From positions 1 through 8,124 of the forward strand of contig CAJTVH010000086.1 of the NCBI GenBank assembly GCA_910579745.1: a DNA stretch of 8,124 nucleotides, read 5' to 3'. This stretch comes from an uncultured Clostridia bacterium (lineage in GTDB: Bacteria > Bacillota > Clostridia > Lachnospirales > CAG-274). The position numbers and the translations under genes were made by a program. The notes beneath the pieces are model-generated. The model was not told where the DNA came from. It was given only the letters and a program-made list of their open reading frames with translations, and searched no databases. This document shows, one piece after another, positions 1-5,830 of the stretch (position 1 is the first letter of the stretch; every line of letters begins with the position of its first letter).

Positions 1-248
1 ATCACCTCCAATTTTTCGGAAATGGCTTTTAAAGTATCAACTTCCGTTTGTATAACAGTTTCTCCCAGTAGCGTGCCTACAGGTATTTCAAACACTTCCG
101 ATAAAGAGATTAACATCTCAGAATCGGGAACTGACAGCCCTTGCTCCCATTTAGAAACTGTCTGTCGCACGATGTTCAGCTTGACAGCAAGCTCTTGTTG
201 TGAAAGTCCCTTTGATTTTCTGATTGCTTTAATATTTTCGTTGAGCAT
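1..248 (-). CDS. XRE-family helix-turn-helix transcriptional regulator (3' end beyond the window)
   Basis: The visible 82 codons begin with an N-terminal HTH_3/XRE DNA-binding domain at about residues 5-60. It contains the diagnostic stretches LSQQELAVKLN and RQTVSKWEQG, followed by P-D-x-x-x-L-I-x-L-S. After the HTH comes a hydrophilic, probably helical linker (about residues 65-82) where the window ends. Family members with this start often continue into a coiled coil and one or two membrane segments, but that part is not visible here. The ATG at 248 is chosen because AAAGGAGG (258-265, complement) lies 9 nt upstream. The gene has its own promoter and appears independent of the operon to its right. 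G+C looks higher than in the neighbouring hypothetical genes. The regulated target cannot be read from the sequence. Confidence 0.9.
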   Translation of the reverse strand, partial: MLNENIKAIRKSKGLSQQELAVKLNIVRQTVSKWEQGLSVPDSEMLISLSEVFEIPVGTLLGETVIQTEVDTLKAISEKLEV

Positions 249-279
249 TGGGGATAGCCTCCTTTCGATTTTCACCACT

Positions 280-313
280 ATTGTAGGATAAACTGCCCGT
301 TGCCACAAGCAAC
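280..313 (-). promoter_or_regulatory. Promoter of the XRE regulator with an overlapping palindromic operator candidate
   Basis: Read on the minus strand, TTGTGG (303-308) and TACAAT (280-285) are separated by exactly 17 bp, a good sigma-70-type promoter 32 nt from the start codon. The -35 box lies inside the inverted repeat GTTGCCACAAGCAAC (299-313; arms GTTGC/GCAAC). A palindrome over the -35 of an XRE gene is the usual arrangement for autorepression. That role is inferred, not shown. Confidence 0.5.
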
Positions 314-395
314 ATATTTTAACATTTTCAGAAAAGTAGTAAATTTCTCTTTGTGTTGCGGAATAATTGGCTGCTATCTATCGAATTTTTGTGTG

Positions 396-1058
396 TTACT
401 TTACCACACATGAGCATTTTTCCAGTGTTTCTTTATAAATATTATTTCTCATTTCCCACCATGATTCTTTGTCATCAGAATTTTTAGAGGTATTATTCGC
501 GAAACCGCCTTGTGAGACACTTTGGCCAATATGTTCCTCGATAGACTCTCCAAAATTCTCGGTGTAAAAATTGCTTACCCTGCCAAAAACGGCCGGAAAA
601 CGAACCGCTCTGTTTTGAGAGGTATATCCTAACACCCACGCCTCATAATCTAAATCGTTTTTCATCCTCTCCCAGCCTTTTTCAGATATAGACCAAATTT
701 CCGTACTGTTTTTCTGACTTACGTTAAAAGGAATACTGTTCATTAAGTCTGTAATAAAGCTTTTATATTCCTCCATTGTCATATCATCTCGTGATATTTT
801 GTCAGCGCCGTTTTTTAATAAAACGGTTTTTCCGGCATTTACTTGTCTGTCCACATTATATGTATCCTTTGGGTGCTTTCTTTTATACTCATCCACAACG
901 CTTTCTGTTTTTGTATTAATTTGAACACCGCTTTTTATTTGGGTTTGTTTCGCTTCCTGTAATTTTCCATCGAAATTAACCGAATTACTCATACTTTTAC
1001 TACTCTTCATGTAGTCGTGTAAAATTACGCTCATATTATTTGAAATATTAATACTCAT
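396..1058 (-). CDS. Hypothetical protein, 220 aa, distal gene of the LytTR-linked operon; paralogue-like to the 252-aa protein
   Basis: This is a soluble protein with no signal peptide or membrane segment; function not recognised. The first 55 residues are Ser/Asn-rich and probably flexible. Motifs visible are F29-x-x-K-L-x-x-A-K37, then K59-x-x-x-P63-x-x-x-Y-N-V69, then WERMKND (129-135) followed by YEAWVLGY, and an acidic stretch around GESIEEHIGQS (170-180). The tail is Trp- and charge-rich and ends in C-S-C. The first three motifs recur in the 252-aa protein encoded just upstream, so I read the two as divergent paralogues. From memory, similar proteins occur as uncharacterised tandem genes in clostridia. 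The start is supported by AAAGGAGA (1064-1071, complement) 5 nt before the ATG. It lies 48 nt after the preceding gene, consistent with one operon. No convincing terminator follows it. Confidence 0.75.
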   Translation of the reverse strand: MSINISNNMSVILHDYMKSSKSMSNSVNFDGKLQEAKQTQIKSGVQINTKTESVVDEYKRKHPKDTYNVDRQVNAGKTVLLKNGADKISRDDMTMEEYKSFITDLMNSIPFNVSQKNSTEIWSISEKGWERMKNDLDYEAWVLGYTSQNRAVRFPAVFGRVSNFYTENFGESIEEHIGQSVSQGGFANNTSKNSDDKESWWEMRNNIYKETLEKCSCVVK

Positions 1059-1106
1059 CGCAATCTCCTTTCCGTTTATACTTTTACTATAATTGACAGC
1101 ATAAAT

Positions 1107-1865
1107 TTACTCATAAAAAAAGTTTGATTTATAAGCTCCAAATATCATTCCTTTCGCTATATTTTTGTTATTTATTTCTTTTTCTTTTGTAAACTGATTT
1201 CTCTTTAAGGCGCTTTCCTCTAAAATACACATATAATTCGCTTTCCTCTTTTGCCCTATATAAAACTGATACTGTGCTTCCCGTCTTTTTTTATTCGCCT
1301 CTACAAACTCTGACGATAAAACACTTATGCTCTCACTTGTTACACAAGAACGCGCGATTTCCCCATTTTCATCCAGTGCGATTAAATAACCCTTACACGG
1401 ATTAGGAAAATAACCTTTACAGTGAATTACCGTCGAATCCTGTGTTGAGACAAAATTTTCCACTCTATTCATTACCTCCCGCGCTAGCTGCGGATCGTTC
1501 TTCATTTTTTCCTCTAAGGCAGGAGGAACGACAATAGATTTACCGCCAATCGTAGAACTTATTCTTGCCTGTACTTTCGGGTCAGACATAGCAGGCTCCG
1601 GACCAGACGGTTTCCAGTCTAAAACTGACTTATACATATTATCAGTAAAATATTTTTCCCACGGATAATCATTACACCCCCATAAAGATCCGTCAGTTTT
1701 TAAGGTATCCATAACATTATAGTACGCTCCAGGAAATCTTGACTTCCACATATCCTCAAATGAGCTAACTTCTTTCGCCCCGCTTAATTTTTCTTTAAAA
1801 CTCATATTATTAGCGGCAGTTGTTTTTTGATTTTCCAAAGTATTTTGATATACTCTTTCCAACAT
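1107..1865 (-). CDS. Hypothetical protein, 252 aa, probably with a damaged or missing 5' end
   Basis: Function not recognised; no signal peptide or membrane segment. Motifs in order are F23-x-x-K-L-x-x-A-K31, K41-x-x-x-P45-x-x-x-Y-N-V51, WKPSGPEPAMSDPKVQAR (84-101), a hydrophobic patch SIVVPPALEEK (110-120) running into MKND (121-124), and YLIALDENGEIA (160-171). The last 65 residues are highly basic. The spacing K-x3-P-x3-Y-N-V is identical to that in the downstream 220-aa protein. From memory, similar uncharacterised clostridial proteins carry this W-K-P-S-G and S-D-P-x-V-Q-x-R core. The start is doubtful: the ATG at 1865 has no Shine-Dalgarno sequence, the frame is closed by TAA only 13 codons upstream, and the preceding 60 bp is two hairpins. 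Either the original N-terminus was lost or expression depends on read-through from upstream translation. Confidence 0.65.
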   Translation of the reverse strand: MLERVYQNTLENQKTTAANNMSFKEKLSGAKEVSSFEDMWKSRFPGAYYNVMDTLKTDGSLWGCNDYPWEKYFTDNMYKSVLDWKPSGPEPAMSDPKVQARISSTIGGKSIVVPPALEEKMKNDPQLAREVMNRVENFVSTQDSTVIHCKGYFPNPCKGYLIALDENGEIARSCVTSESISVLSSEFVEANKKRREAQYQFYIGQKRKANYMCILEESALKRNQFTKEKEINNKNIAKGMIFGAYKSNFFYE

Positions 1866-1869
1866 TCTA

Positions 1870-1929
1870 TTGTAAATAAAAATATTTACAAAAATACTGG
1901 TTTAATGATATTAAAAATCATTAAATCAG
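1870..1929. repeat. Two adjacent perfect or near-perfect hairpins in the gap before the 252-aa gene
   Basis: The first inverted repeat is TTGTAAATA (1870-1878) / TATTTACAA (1883-1891) with an AAAA loop. The second is CTGGTTTAATGAT (1897-1909) / ATCATTAAATCAG (1917-1929), 12 of 13 paired, with a 7-nt loop. Both are AT-rich, so they are weak as terminators. They sit where a ribosome site and true start of the 252-aa gene would be expected in a 133-nt gap (1866-1998). The rest of that gap shows no ORF or promoter that I can support. Confidence 0.5.
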
Positions 1930-1998
1930 CATTCCCATACAAATCGTTAAATAACTGTATCAAATCCCTTTCTGTTAAATAAATCATTTACACAACCA

Positions 1999-2172
1999 TT
2001 AAACATAATGACCTAAAAGCAAATCCTGAAGCGTATTTCGTCCATAACCGCTATGCTGATTTGATAACTTTCCCACTCCAAAAAATGACTTTAAATTTGT
2101 CTTGCTTTTATTTATTCCTGTCATTCCTGAAAAAAGCCGTATAAGTCCCTGATAATTATTTCCTATACGCAT
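1999..2172 (-). CDS. Small 57-aa protein in the LytTR-linked operon
   Basis: The frame runs ATG (2170-2172) to TAA (1999-2001), and a strong AGGAGG (2180-2185, complement) lies 7 nt upstream, 35 nt after the preceding gene. The protein starts MRIGNNYQGLIRLF, is basic and Gly/Asn/Ser-rich (S-G-M-T-G-I-N-K; F-F-G-V-G-K-L; H-S-G-Y-G-R-N), and ends TLQDLLLGHYV. It has no transmembrane segment or recognisable domain. It could be a genuine small protein, or the N-terminal piece of a longer family member cut off by the changes in 1866-1998. Its Asn-rich N-terminus resembles those of the 233-aa and 220-aa neighbours. The strong ribosome site argues that it is, or recently was, translated. Confidence 0.65.
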   Translation of the reverse strand: MRIGNNYQGLIRLFSGMTGINKSKTNLKSFFGVGKLSNQHSGYGRNTLQDLLLGHYV

Positions 2173-2207
2173 GGTCACCCCTCCTGAAATTTATAAAAAA
2201 CATTTTA

Positions 2208-2909
2208 CTACATTAACATATTAATATAAAAAGAACCGTCGCTGTCATTACTTTCAGAGCTTTCGCTTCCTGAAACCTGACCCATACGCTGTTGCGCTTT
2301 TTTAAGCATCGCCTCAACCTTAGCCACTTCCGCCTCATCGCACATGCCTTTGGCAGCGCCACTTTTACAGTCAGATAAATCTTTGTTAAGTAAACTAATA
2401 ACAATACGTATTTCCGCCGCTGTTTTCGCCGAAGCGAGCTGTCTCGCCCTTTTCGCCTCATTAAATACCACCGATCCGCCGGAAGTCTCATACTCCATAT
2501 TACCGTCTTTATCAATCGTAACTTTCATACTTTGAAAACCTTTGATATTTTCCTTCGCGTCCTCTAAAGCAATATCAGCCGATTCAAGCATATCATAAAG
2601 GTTATTGAGTTTTTCATTATCTTTCAGACAGTCTTTGAGATAACTGTTTGAAATATCAGCGATACCTTTATTGACAACCTCATATTTTTCCGATAAATAT
2701 GACATTAAATCGTCAACACTTTCAAATTCGGATTTATTTGAGGTATTTATATTATTTGAAGTTTTATTTGTATAACTATTCGTATATTTTACATAATCAC
2801 TTTTTTCGCTCTCAACTACATTATTATGTTTCTTTTGAGTGTTATTGGTAAAATCTTTATTATAACCTCCATATACGTTTGTATAATTATTAATTCCTGA
2901 AACAGCCAT
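2208..2909 (-). CDS. Hypothetical protein, 233 aa, first gene after the sensor kinase
   Basis: Function not recognised. The first 60 residues are strikingly Asn/Thr/Tyr/Lys-rich (INNYTNVYGGYNKDFTNN) and look disordered, with no hydrophobic signal peptide. A folded region follows: SVDDLMSYLSEKYE (64-77), a helical KDNEKLNNLYDML segment (96-108), then MKVTIDKDGNMEYE (128-141). From about 150 to 212 there are two strong amphipathic helices containing EAKRARQLASAKTAAEI and DEAEVAKVEAMLKKAQQRMG, then a Ser-rich tail ending I-N-M-L-M. From memory, this C-terminal helical pair recurs in uncharacterised clostridial proteins. Start: ATG at 2909 with AAAGGAGG (2918-2925, complement) 8 nt upstream. It begins 32 nt after the kinase stop codon, so it was almost certainly co-transcribed with the two-component genes. 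The leaderless, Asn-rich N-terminus would also suit a flagellar-type export substrate, but that is speculation. Confidence 0.8.
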   Translation of the reverse strand: MAVSGINNYTNVYGGYNKDFTNNTQKKHNNVVESEKSDYVKYTNSYTNKTSNNINTSNKSEFESVDDLMSYLSEKYEVVNKGIADISNSYLKDCLKDNEKLNNLYDMLESADIALEDAKENIKGFQSMKVTIDKDGNMEYETSGGSVVFNEAKRARQLASAKTAAEIRIVISLLNKDLSDCKSGAAKGMCDEAEVAKVEAMLKKAQQRMGQVSGSESSESNDSDGSFYINMLM

Positions 2910-3535
2910 AGCTTTTTCCTCCTTTTTATAGTCTCAAAATATTAGTTCTTTAACATTACAGATAATATAAATCTATCATCATTTATAATACAATCTATAT
3001 CTCCGGAGTATTTCTTCGCACGGTTTCTGATATTTCTAAGTCCTATACCTTGCGATTTACTTTCTTCCTTTGTTGATATAGGGTATCCGCTTTCTTTGTC
3101 AATTTTCACAATTCCGTCAAATCTGTTTTATATCTCGATAAAAAATAGATTCCGTTTATAAAAAGACCTGATTGATATAAAAGTTTCTGAATTTGGAAAT
3201 TTTACGCTCATTCTTTTACAAGCCTCTATGGCATTGTCTAAACCGTTGTTTAAAATAATTCCTATATCATAAGACTGTATATTAACGCTCTCCGGCAAAA
3301 TAAAACTATCAGCGTTAAGTTTAATATTTTTTATTTCTTTTTCCGCAAATCTAAATTTATTGTTAATTACAGTGTCACTAACAGCGTTTCTCGTACGCTC
3401 TCAATTATCCAATTGTTCCACAGCATGATGTATACCCTCAAAATACTTTTTAATTTCCTCATCTTCTTTGCCGCCTGACAAATATTTTCTTTGTAGCAAA
3501 TTCTGTAGCACTTCCATATTATTTTTCATATCGTA

Positions 3536-3577
3536 CTTTACAGAACGTATATCGTGCTTTACAGAACGTATATCGTC
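3536..3577. repeat. 21-bp tandem duplication in the kinase H-box
   Basis: Two consecutive copies of CTTTACAGAACGTATATCGT plus one base (3536-3556 and 3557-3577) differ only at the last base. On the coding strand they duplicate seven codons, D-I-R-S-V-K-[H/Y], giving two overlapping versions of the phosphoacceptor helix. The outer copy, followed by the normal D-M-K-N-N context, carries Tyr in place of the expected His. Confidence 0.85.
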
Positions 3578-3802
3578 ATACAAACGTTCCATTTCTACCA
3601 TTGAGTTACGCATCTGAATAATTTGATTCTCCAAAATAATCTTATCTGTCTGTTCCCTTTGCGGTTTGACCATATTCTGATACAATTTAAAACTAAACAC
3701 TATGGATATGAGCAATACAACAGTAATTATAGGAATAAGAAGATATAAAGACGGATGCTTATTATATAGCAATATTGAGGAAATACCGCATAATTCAAAA
3801 AA

Positions 3803-3897
3803 TAAAAATAATTTTTTAAAAAAATTGAAGTGGTAGTGTTATTTTTCTTGAAAAATGACACGATAACGAAAATTTTAACTTTAAAAAATTATTTTTA
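3803..3897. mobile_element. MITE-like 91-bp palindromic element with TA target duplication, inserted in the kinase gene
   Basis: The element spans 3805-3895. Its ends are perfect 16-bp inverted repeats, AAAATAATTTTTTAAA (3805-3820) and the complement at 3880-3895, each flanked outside by TA (3803-3804, 3896-3897). A second imperfect palindrome fills the centre, with GTGTTATTTTT and AAAAATGACAC around a short loop near 3847-3850. It carries no ORF, so it would need a transposase supplied elsewhere. Removing 91 bp plus one TA (93 bp, 31 codons) rejoins the kinase frame as R-I-L-F-F-E-L-C-G with no residue lost, which is strong evidence of insertion rather than native sequence. Confidence 0.75.
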
Positions 3898-4540
3898 ATA
3901 TCCTTTGTGCGGTGTTTCCTTGATTGCCGTTTTCAACCGTTATCATAATAAGCCGTATTAAAACAGCTATTAACAAACCGGCTATTAACGAAAGCAAATA
4001 AAAAACATTTCTTTGTTTAGGTTATAGTTATTTTGATAGCGGTAACACGACGTTATTTTTTTCAAAGTAAAAATAAGTATTCCGCATTGTATAAAACATA
4101 CCATAATTAAAGAAAAAAATATTATAATATTTACATCTGTCAAATATGTATCTCCTGATATTATTTCCCTGTTTAAAAAAACCATCGTATCAATACTAAA
4201 ATTACATACGCACATAAAACTATACGCTGTAAAAAGCGATAACTCCCTCAAAGCCATAAACTAAATGACCATAAATACTTTCAATAATATATTTCCCTTA
4301 TACCAAATCAAAGAAAATAAAAATAAAATAAACGCTGATATTAATAGTTTTATAGTCATAAGTATCTCATTAGAGAGAAATACATATCCAATTAACCTTA
4401 TAATTATCCATATTATTCCGACAGCGTGTTTACTTCATTGTATATTTAACAGTTTTGGCTGGGCAAAAGCACGAAAAAGATATTGTATACAGTATCCCTT
4501 AAAAAGATACAACAAAATATTAATAACATCAACCAACAAA

Positions 4541-5254
4541 TCAAACATGGAATATACCCCCATTTCGCAAAAACCTCATATAATGTTTTACGAAATCCTG
4601 ATATTTTTCTCTTGCCAGATAAACTTTATCACCGTTCATCAGATAGATATTTTCAGAGTCATATTCCGATATATATTCCATATTTACCAAATATCCTCTG
4701 TGACAGCGATAAAATCCAGAACCAACTTTTTCCTCAACCTTAGACATAACACCATAAAATTTAATTATTTCTCTTTTTGTGTGTACCACGATTTTGCGAG
4801 TCTCACTTTCCATAAACAAAATATCATTGATATTAAGAGAGATACTTTTGTCTCTTGTTTTTATAAAAAGGCGATGTATTTCCTCACCCTTATTTTTATT
4901 AATTTTTTCTATCGCTCGTTCAATCACCTCTTTCAATTTTTCTTTTCTCACAGGTTTGACTAAATAATGAAAAGCCGCTACGTCAAACGCTTGAAAGACA
5001 TATTCTTTTACGCCTGTTATAAATATAATGATAGTATCTTCCCCCCGATTACGTAACTCTTTCGCGGTTTCAATTCCACTCATATTTTCCATTTGAATAT
5101 CAAGAAAAATAATGTCAAATTTTACATATGATTCTAATAAATCTCCGCCTGACAAATATTGAGATATATTACAGTTTGGTAGAATATCTTTTATCATATC
5201 CTCAATCTGCCTCACTATTATCTTTTCATCATCACAAACCGCAATCTGAAACAC
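4541..5254 (-). CDS. LytTR-family response regulator (AgrA/BlpR-like), intact
   Basis: Residues 1-118 form a receiver domain with the acidic pair D8-D9 (CDDE), the phosphoacceptor D52 in FLDIQM, the switch T80 and K100 in LVKP. Residues 127-230 form a LytTR DNA-binding domain with LFMES (147-151), RCHRGYLVN (183-191) and REKYQDFVKHY. The length of 237 aa is normal for the family and I see no lesion. The start is GTG (5252-5254), with AGGTGAT upstream (ribosome site weaker than at other genes). It is the first gene of the operon and overlaps the broken kinase by 8 nt. It should bind direct repeats with about 21-bp periodicity, and two such repeats lie just upstream, so autoregulation is likely. 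With its kinase destroyed, it would have to work unphosphorylated, use another donor, or be on its way to decay. Confidence 0.95.
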   Translation of the reverse strand: MFQIAVCDDEKIIVRQIEDMIKDILPNCNISQYLSGGDLLESYVKFDIIFLDIQMENMSGIETAKELRNRGEDTIIIFITGVKEYVFQAFDVAAFHYLVKPVRKEKLKEVIERAIEKINKNKGEEIHRLFIKTRDKSISLNINDILFMESETRKIVVHTKREIIKFYGVMSKVEEKVGSGFYRCHRGYLVNMEYISEYDSENIYLMNGDKVYLAREKYQDFVKHYMRFLRNGGIFHV

Positions 5255-5287
5255 ATAATCACCTATATCCTTTTATCGCTCTCATTC

Positions 5288-5317
5288 TTTATATCGTTAC
5301 TTTTTTTATATTTTGAA
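5288..5317 (-). promoter_or_regulatory. Probable promoter of the LytTR operon
   Basis: On the minus strand TTCAAA (5312-5317) and TATAAA (5288-5293) are 18 bp apart, ending 34 nt before the response regulator start. The -35 box is poor (4 of 6 consensus positions), as expected for a promoter that needs an activator, and the paired repeats lie directly upstream. Confidence 0.45.
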
Positions 5318-5320
5318 CCA

Positions 5321-5356
5321 AAATGTAATGAAACCGCTTTGAAATGTAATAAACCG
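5321..5356 (-). promoter_or_regulatory. Two direct repeats 21 bp apart: candidate LytTR operator
   Basis: AAATGTAATGAAACCG (5321-5336) and AAATGTAATAAACCG (5342-5356) are near-identical direct repeats whose cores start exactly 21 bp apart, two helical turns. The proximal copy ends 3 bp from the -35 box. LytTR regulators (AgrA, ComE, BlpR) bind such paired repeats at this spacing next to weak -35 boxes. I found no second copy of the pair elsewhere in the window, so the whole operon may depend on this single site. Confidence 0.6.
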
Positions 5357-5397
5357 TTTTTTATATAGTATGTTAATAACCTTAAAAACAAATAAGT

Positions 5398-5429
5398 CAG
5401 GCGGCTGAAAATCTTTTTCAACTCGCCTG
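5398..5429. terminator. Hairpin, probable bidirectional terminator upstream of the LytTR operon
   Basis: CAGGCG (5398-5403) pairs with CGCCTG (5424-5429), and inside it TGAAAA (5406-5411) pairs with TTTTCA (5415-5420) around a TCT loop. T-rich runs follow on both strands (TTTATGTTTTT on plus; TTATTTGTTTTT on minus). It would insulate the LytTR promoter from transcription arriving from the right. Confidence 0.55.
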
Positions 5430-5503
5430 TTTATGTTTTTCAATTTCACTTACTATATAAAATTTTTTTACAACTTTACCATGCTATATTATACTAACCT
5501 CAT

Positions 5504-5526
5504 AAAAAAATGGATATAACATATCC
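5504..5526 (-). terminator. Terminator-like hairpin with T-run, minus strand
   Basis: GGATAT (5512-5517) / ATATCC (5521-5526) with a 3-nt loop is followed on the minus strand by A and seven T (5504-5510). It lies 29 nt beyond the stop codon of the small remnant at 5555-5626 and would have ended a gene coming from the right. The stem is short. Confidence 0.4.
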
Positions 5527-5554
5527 GCGTAGCATAAAAAACAAAAAAATTATT

Positions 5555-5626
5555 TTACTCTAAATTTCCCAAATCGTAAGCAATTCTCTCTACGCTTTCG
5601 ATTTTTGTCTCACAAATACCTTTCAT
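5555..5626 (-). other. Possible gene remnant: 23 codons ending before a terminator-like hairpin
   Basis: The minus-strand frame reads MKGICETKIESVERIAYDL followed by G-N-L-E and TAA. The composition is protein-like (amphipathic, charged), unlike the AT-rich noise around it, and the frame is followed by a terminator-like hairpin. Upstream of it, up to about 5720, all three minus-strand frames contain stops, with only short open pieces such as one starting MYKNKKIFYKSGGKK. I do not recognise a family. It may be the 3' end of a decayed gene or chance. Confidence 0.25.
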
Positions 5627-5830
5627 TTCGCTGAAATATCGCTATGAATAACATTGTTGGTCTAAACGACTGGCTTTCGCGAAGAGAAAGTACTGATTTT
5701 TTTGCCACCGCTTTTATAAAATATTTTTTTGTTTTTATACATTTTTATCTTCTTTTTAATGAGAGTTTAATATTAAATAGTGATTTATCATTTACCCATT
5801 ATATTTTTTTCATGTTTTATTTATCTTCCC
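5627..5830. other. AT-rich gap without a supported gene
   Basis: No frame on either strand has a ribosome site plus protein-like composition. The plus-strand open frame at 5644-5844 is Phe/Leu-rich, as expected from poly-A/T, lacks a ribosome site and runs into the palindromic element, so it is not annotated. A short palindrome TTCGCGAA occurs near 5680. Confidence 0.5.

Larger units (their letters stand above)
2942..4548 (-). pseudogene. Decayed GHKL-type (AgrC-like, HPK10) sensor histidine kinase
   Basis: Conceptual translation on the minus strand gives about six or seven membrane segments (4548 to about 3690), a dimerisation/H-box helix with DIRSVKHDIRSVKYDMKNN (about 3600-3515), an ATPase N-box IILNNGLDNAIEAC (about 3270-3229) and a glycine box SQGIGLRNIRNRA (about 3060-3018). 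This is the layout of peptide-sensing AgrC-type kinases that phosphorylate LytTR regulators. The ATG (4546-4548) overlaps the response regulator stop by 8 nt (ATGTTTGA), as in a functional pair. Lesions: TGA 4435-4437, TAG 4261-4263, a frameshift near 3985-4025, a 91-bp palindromic insertion at 3805-3895 adding TAA (3881-3883), TGA 3401-3403 and TAA 3128-3130. Also, the histidine of the copy followed by MKNN is now tyrosine. All parts are collinear, so this is one gene broken in place. No functional product is expected. Confidence 0.92.

Noticed and set aside
396..436. A terminator hairpin TGTGTG/CACACA at the end of the 220-aa gene.
   Set aside because: The 6-bp stem overlaps the stop codon and is followed on the minus strand by A-rich, not T-rich, sequence.
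2213..2515. A 100-codon minus-strand frame inside the 233-aa gene.
   Set aside because: It is Arg/Lys-rich out-of-frame shadow; the 233-aa frame has the ribosome site and protein-like composition.
3536..3577. A CRISPR-like repeat.
   Set aside because: There are only two copies, directly adjacent without a spacer, and both are in the coding frame of the kinase H-box.
2942..4548. An alternative genetic code or stop-codon recoding to explain in-frame stops in the kinase.
   Set aside because: TGA, TAG and TAA all interrupt the gene, together with a frameshift and an insertion, whereas the neighbouring genes use stops normally. Ordinary decay explains it.
4265..4963. A 232-codon plus-strand open frame opposite the kinase N-terminus and the response regulator.
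   Set aside because: It has no ribosome site, is Ile/Phe/Asn-rich in the way antisense of AT-rich membrane and LytTR coding sequence is, and lies wholly opposite two recognisable genes.
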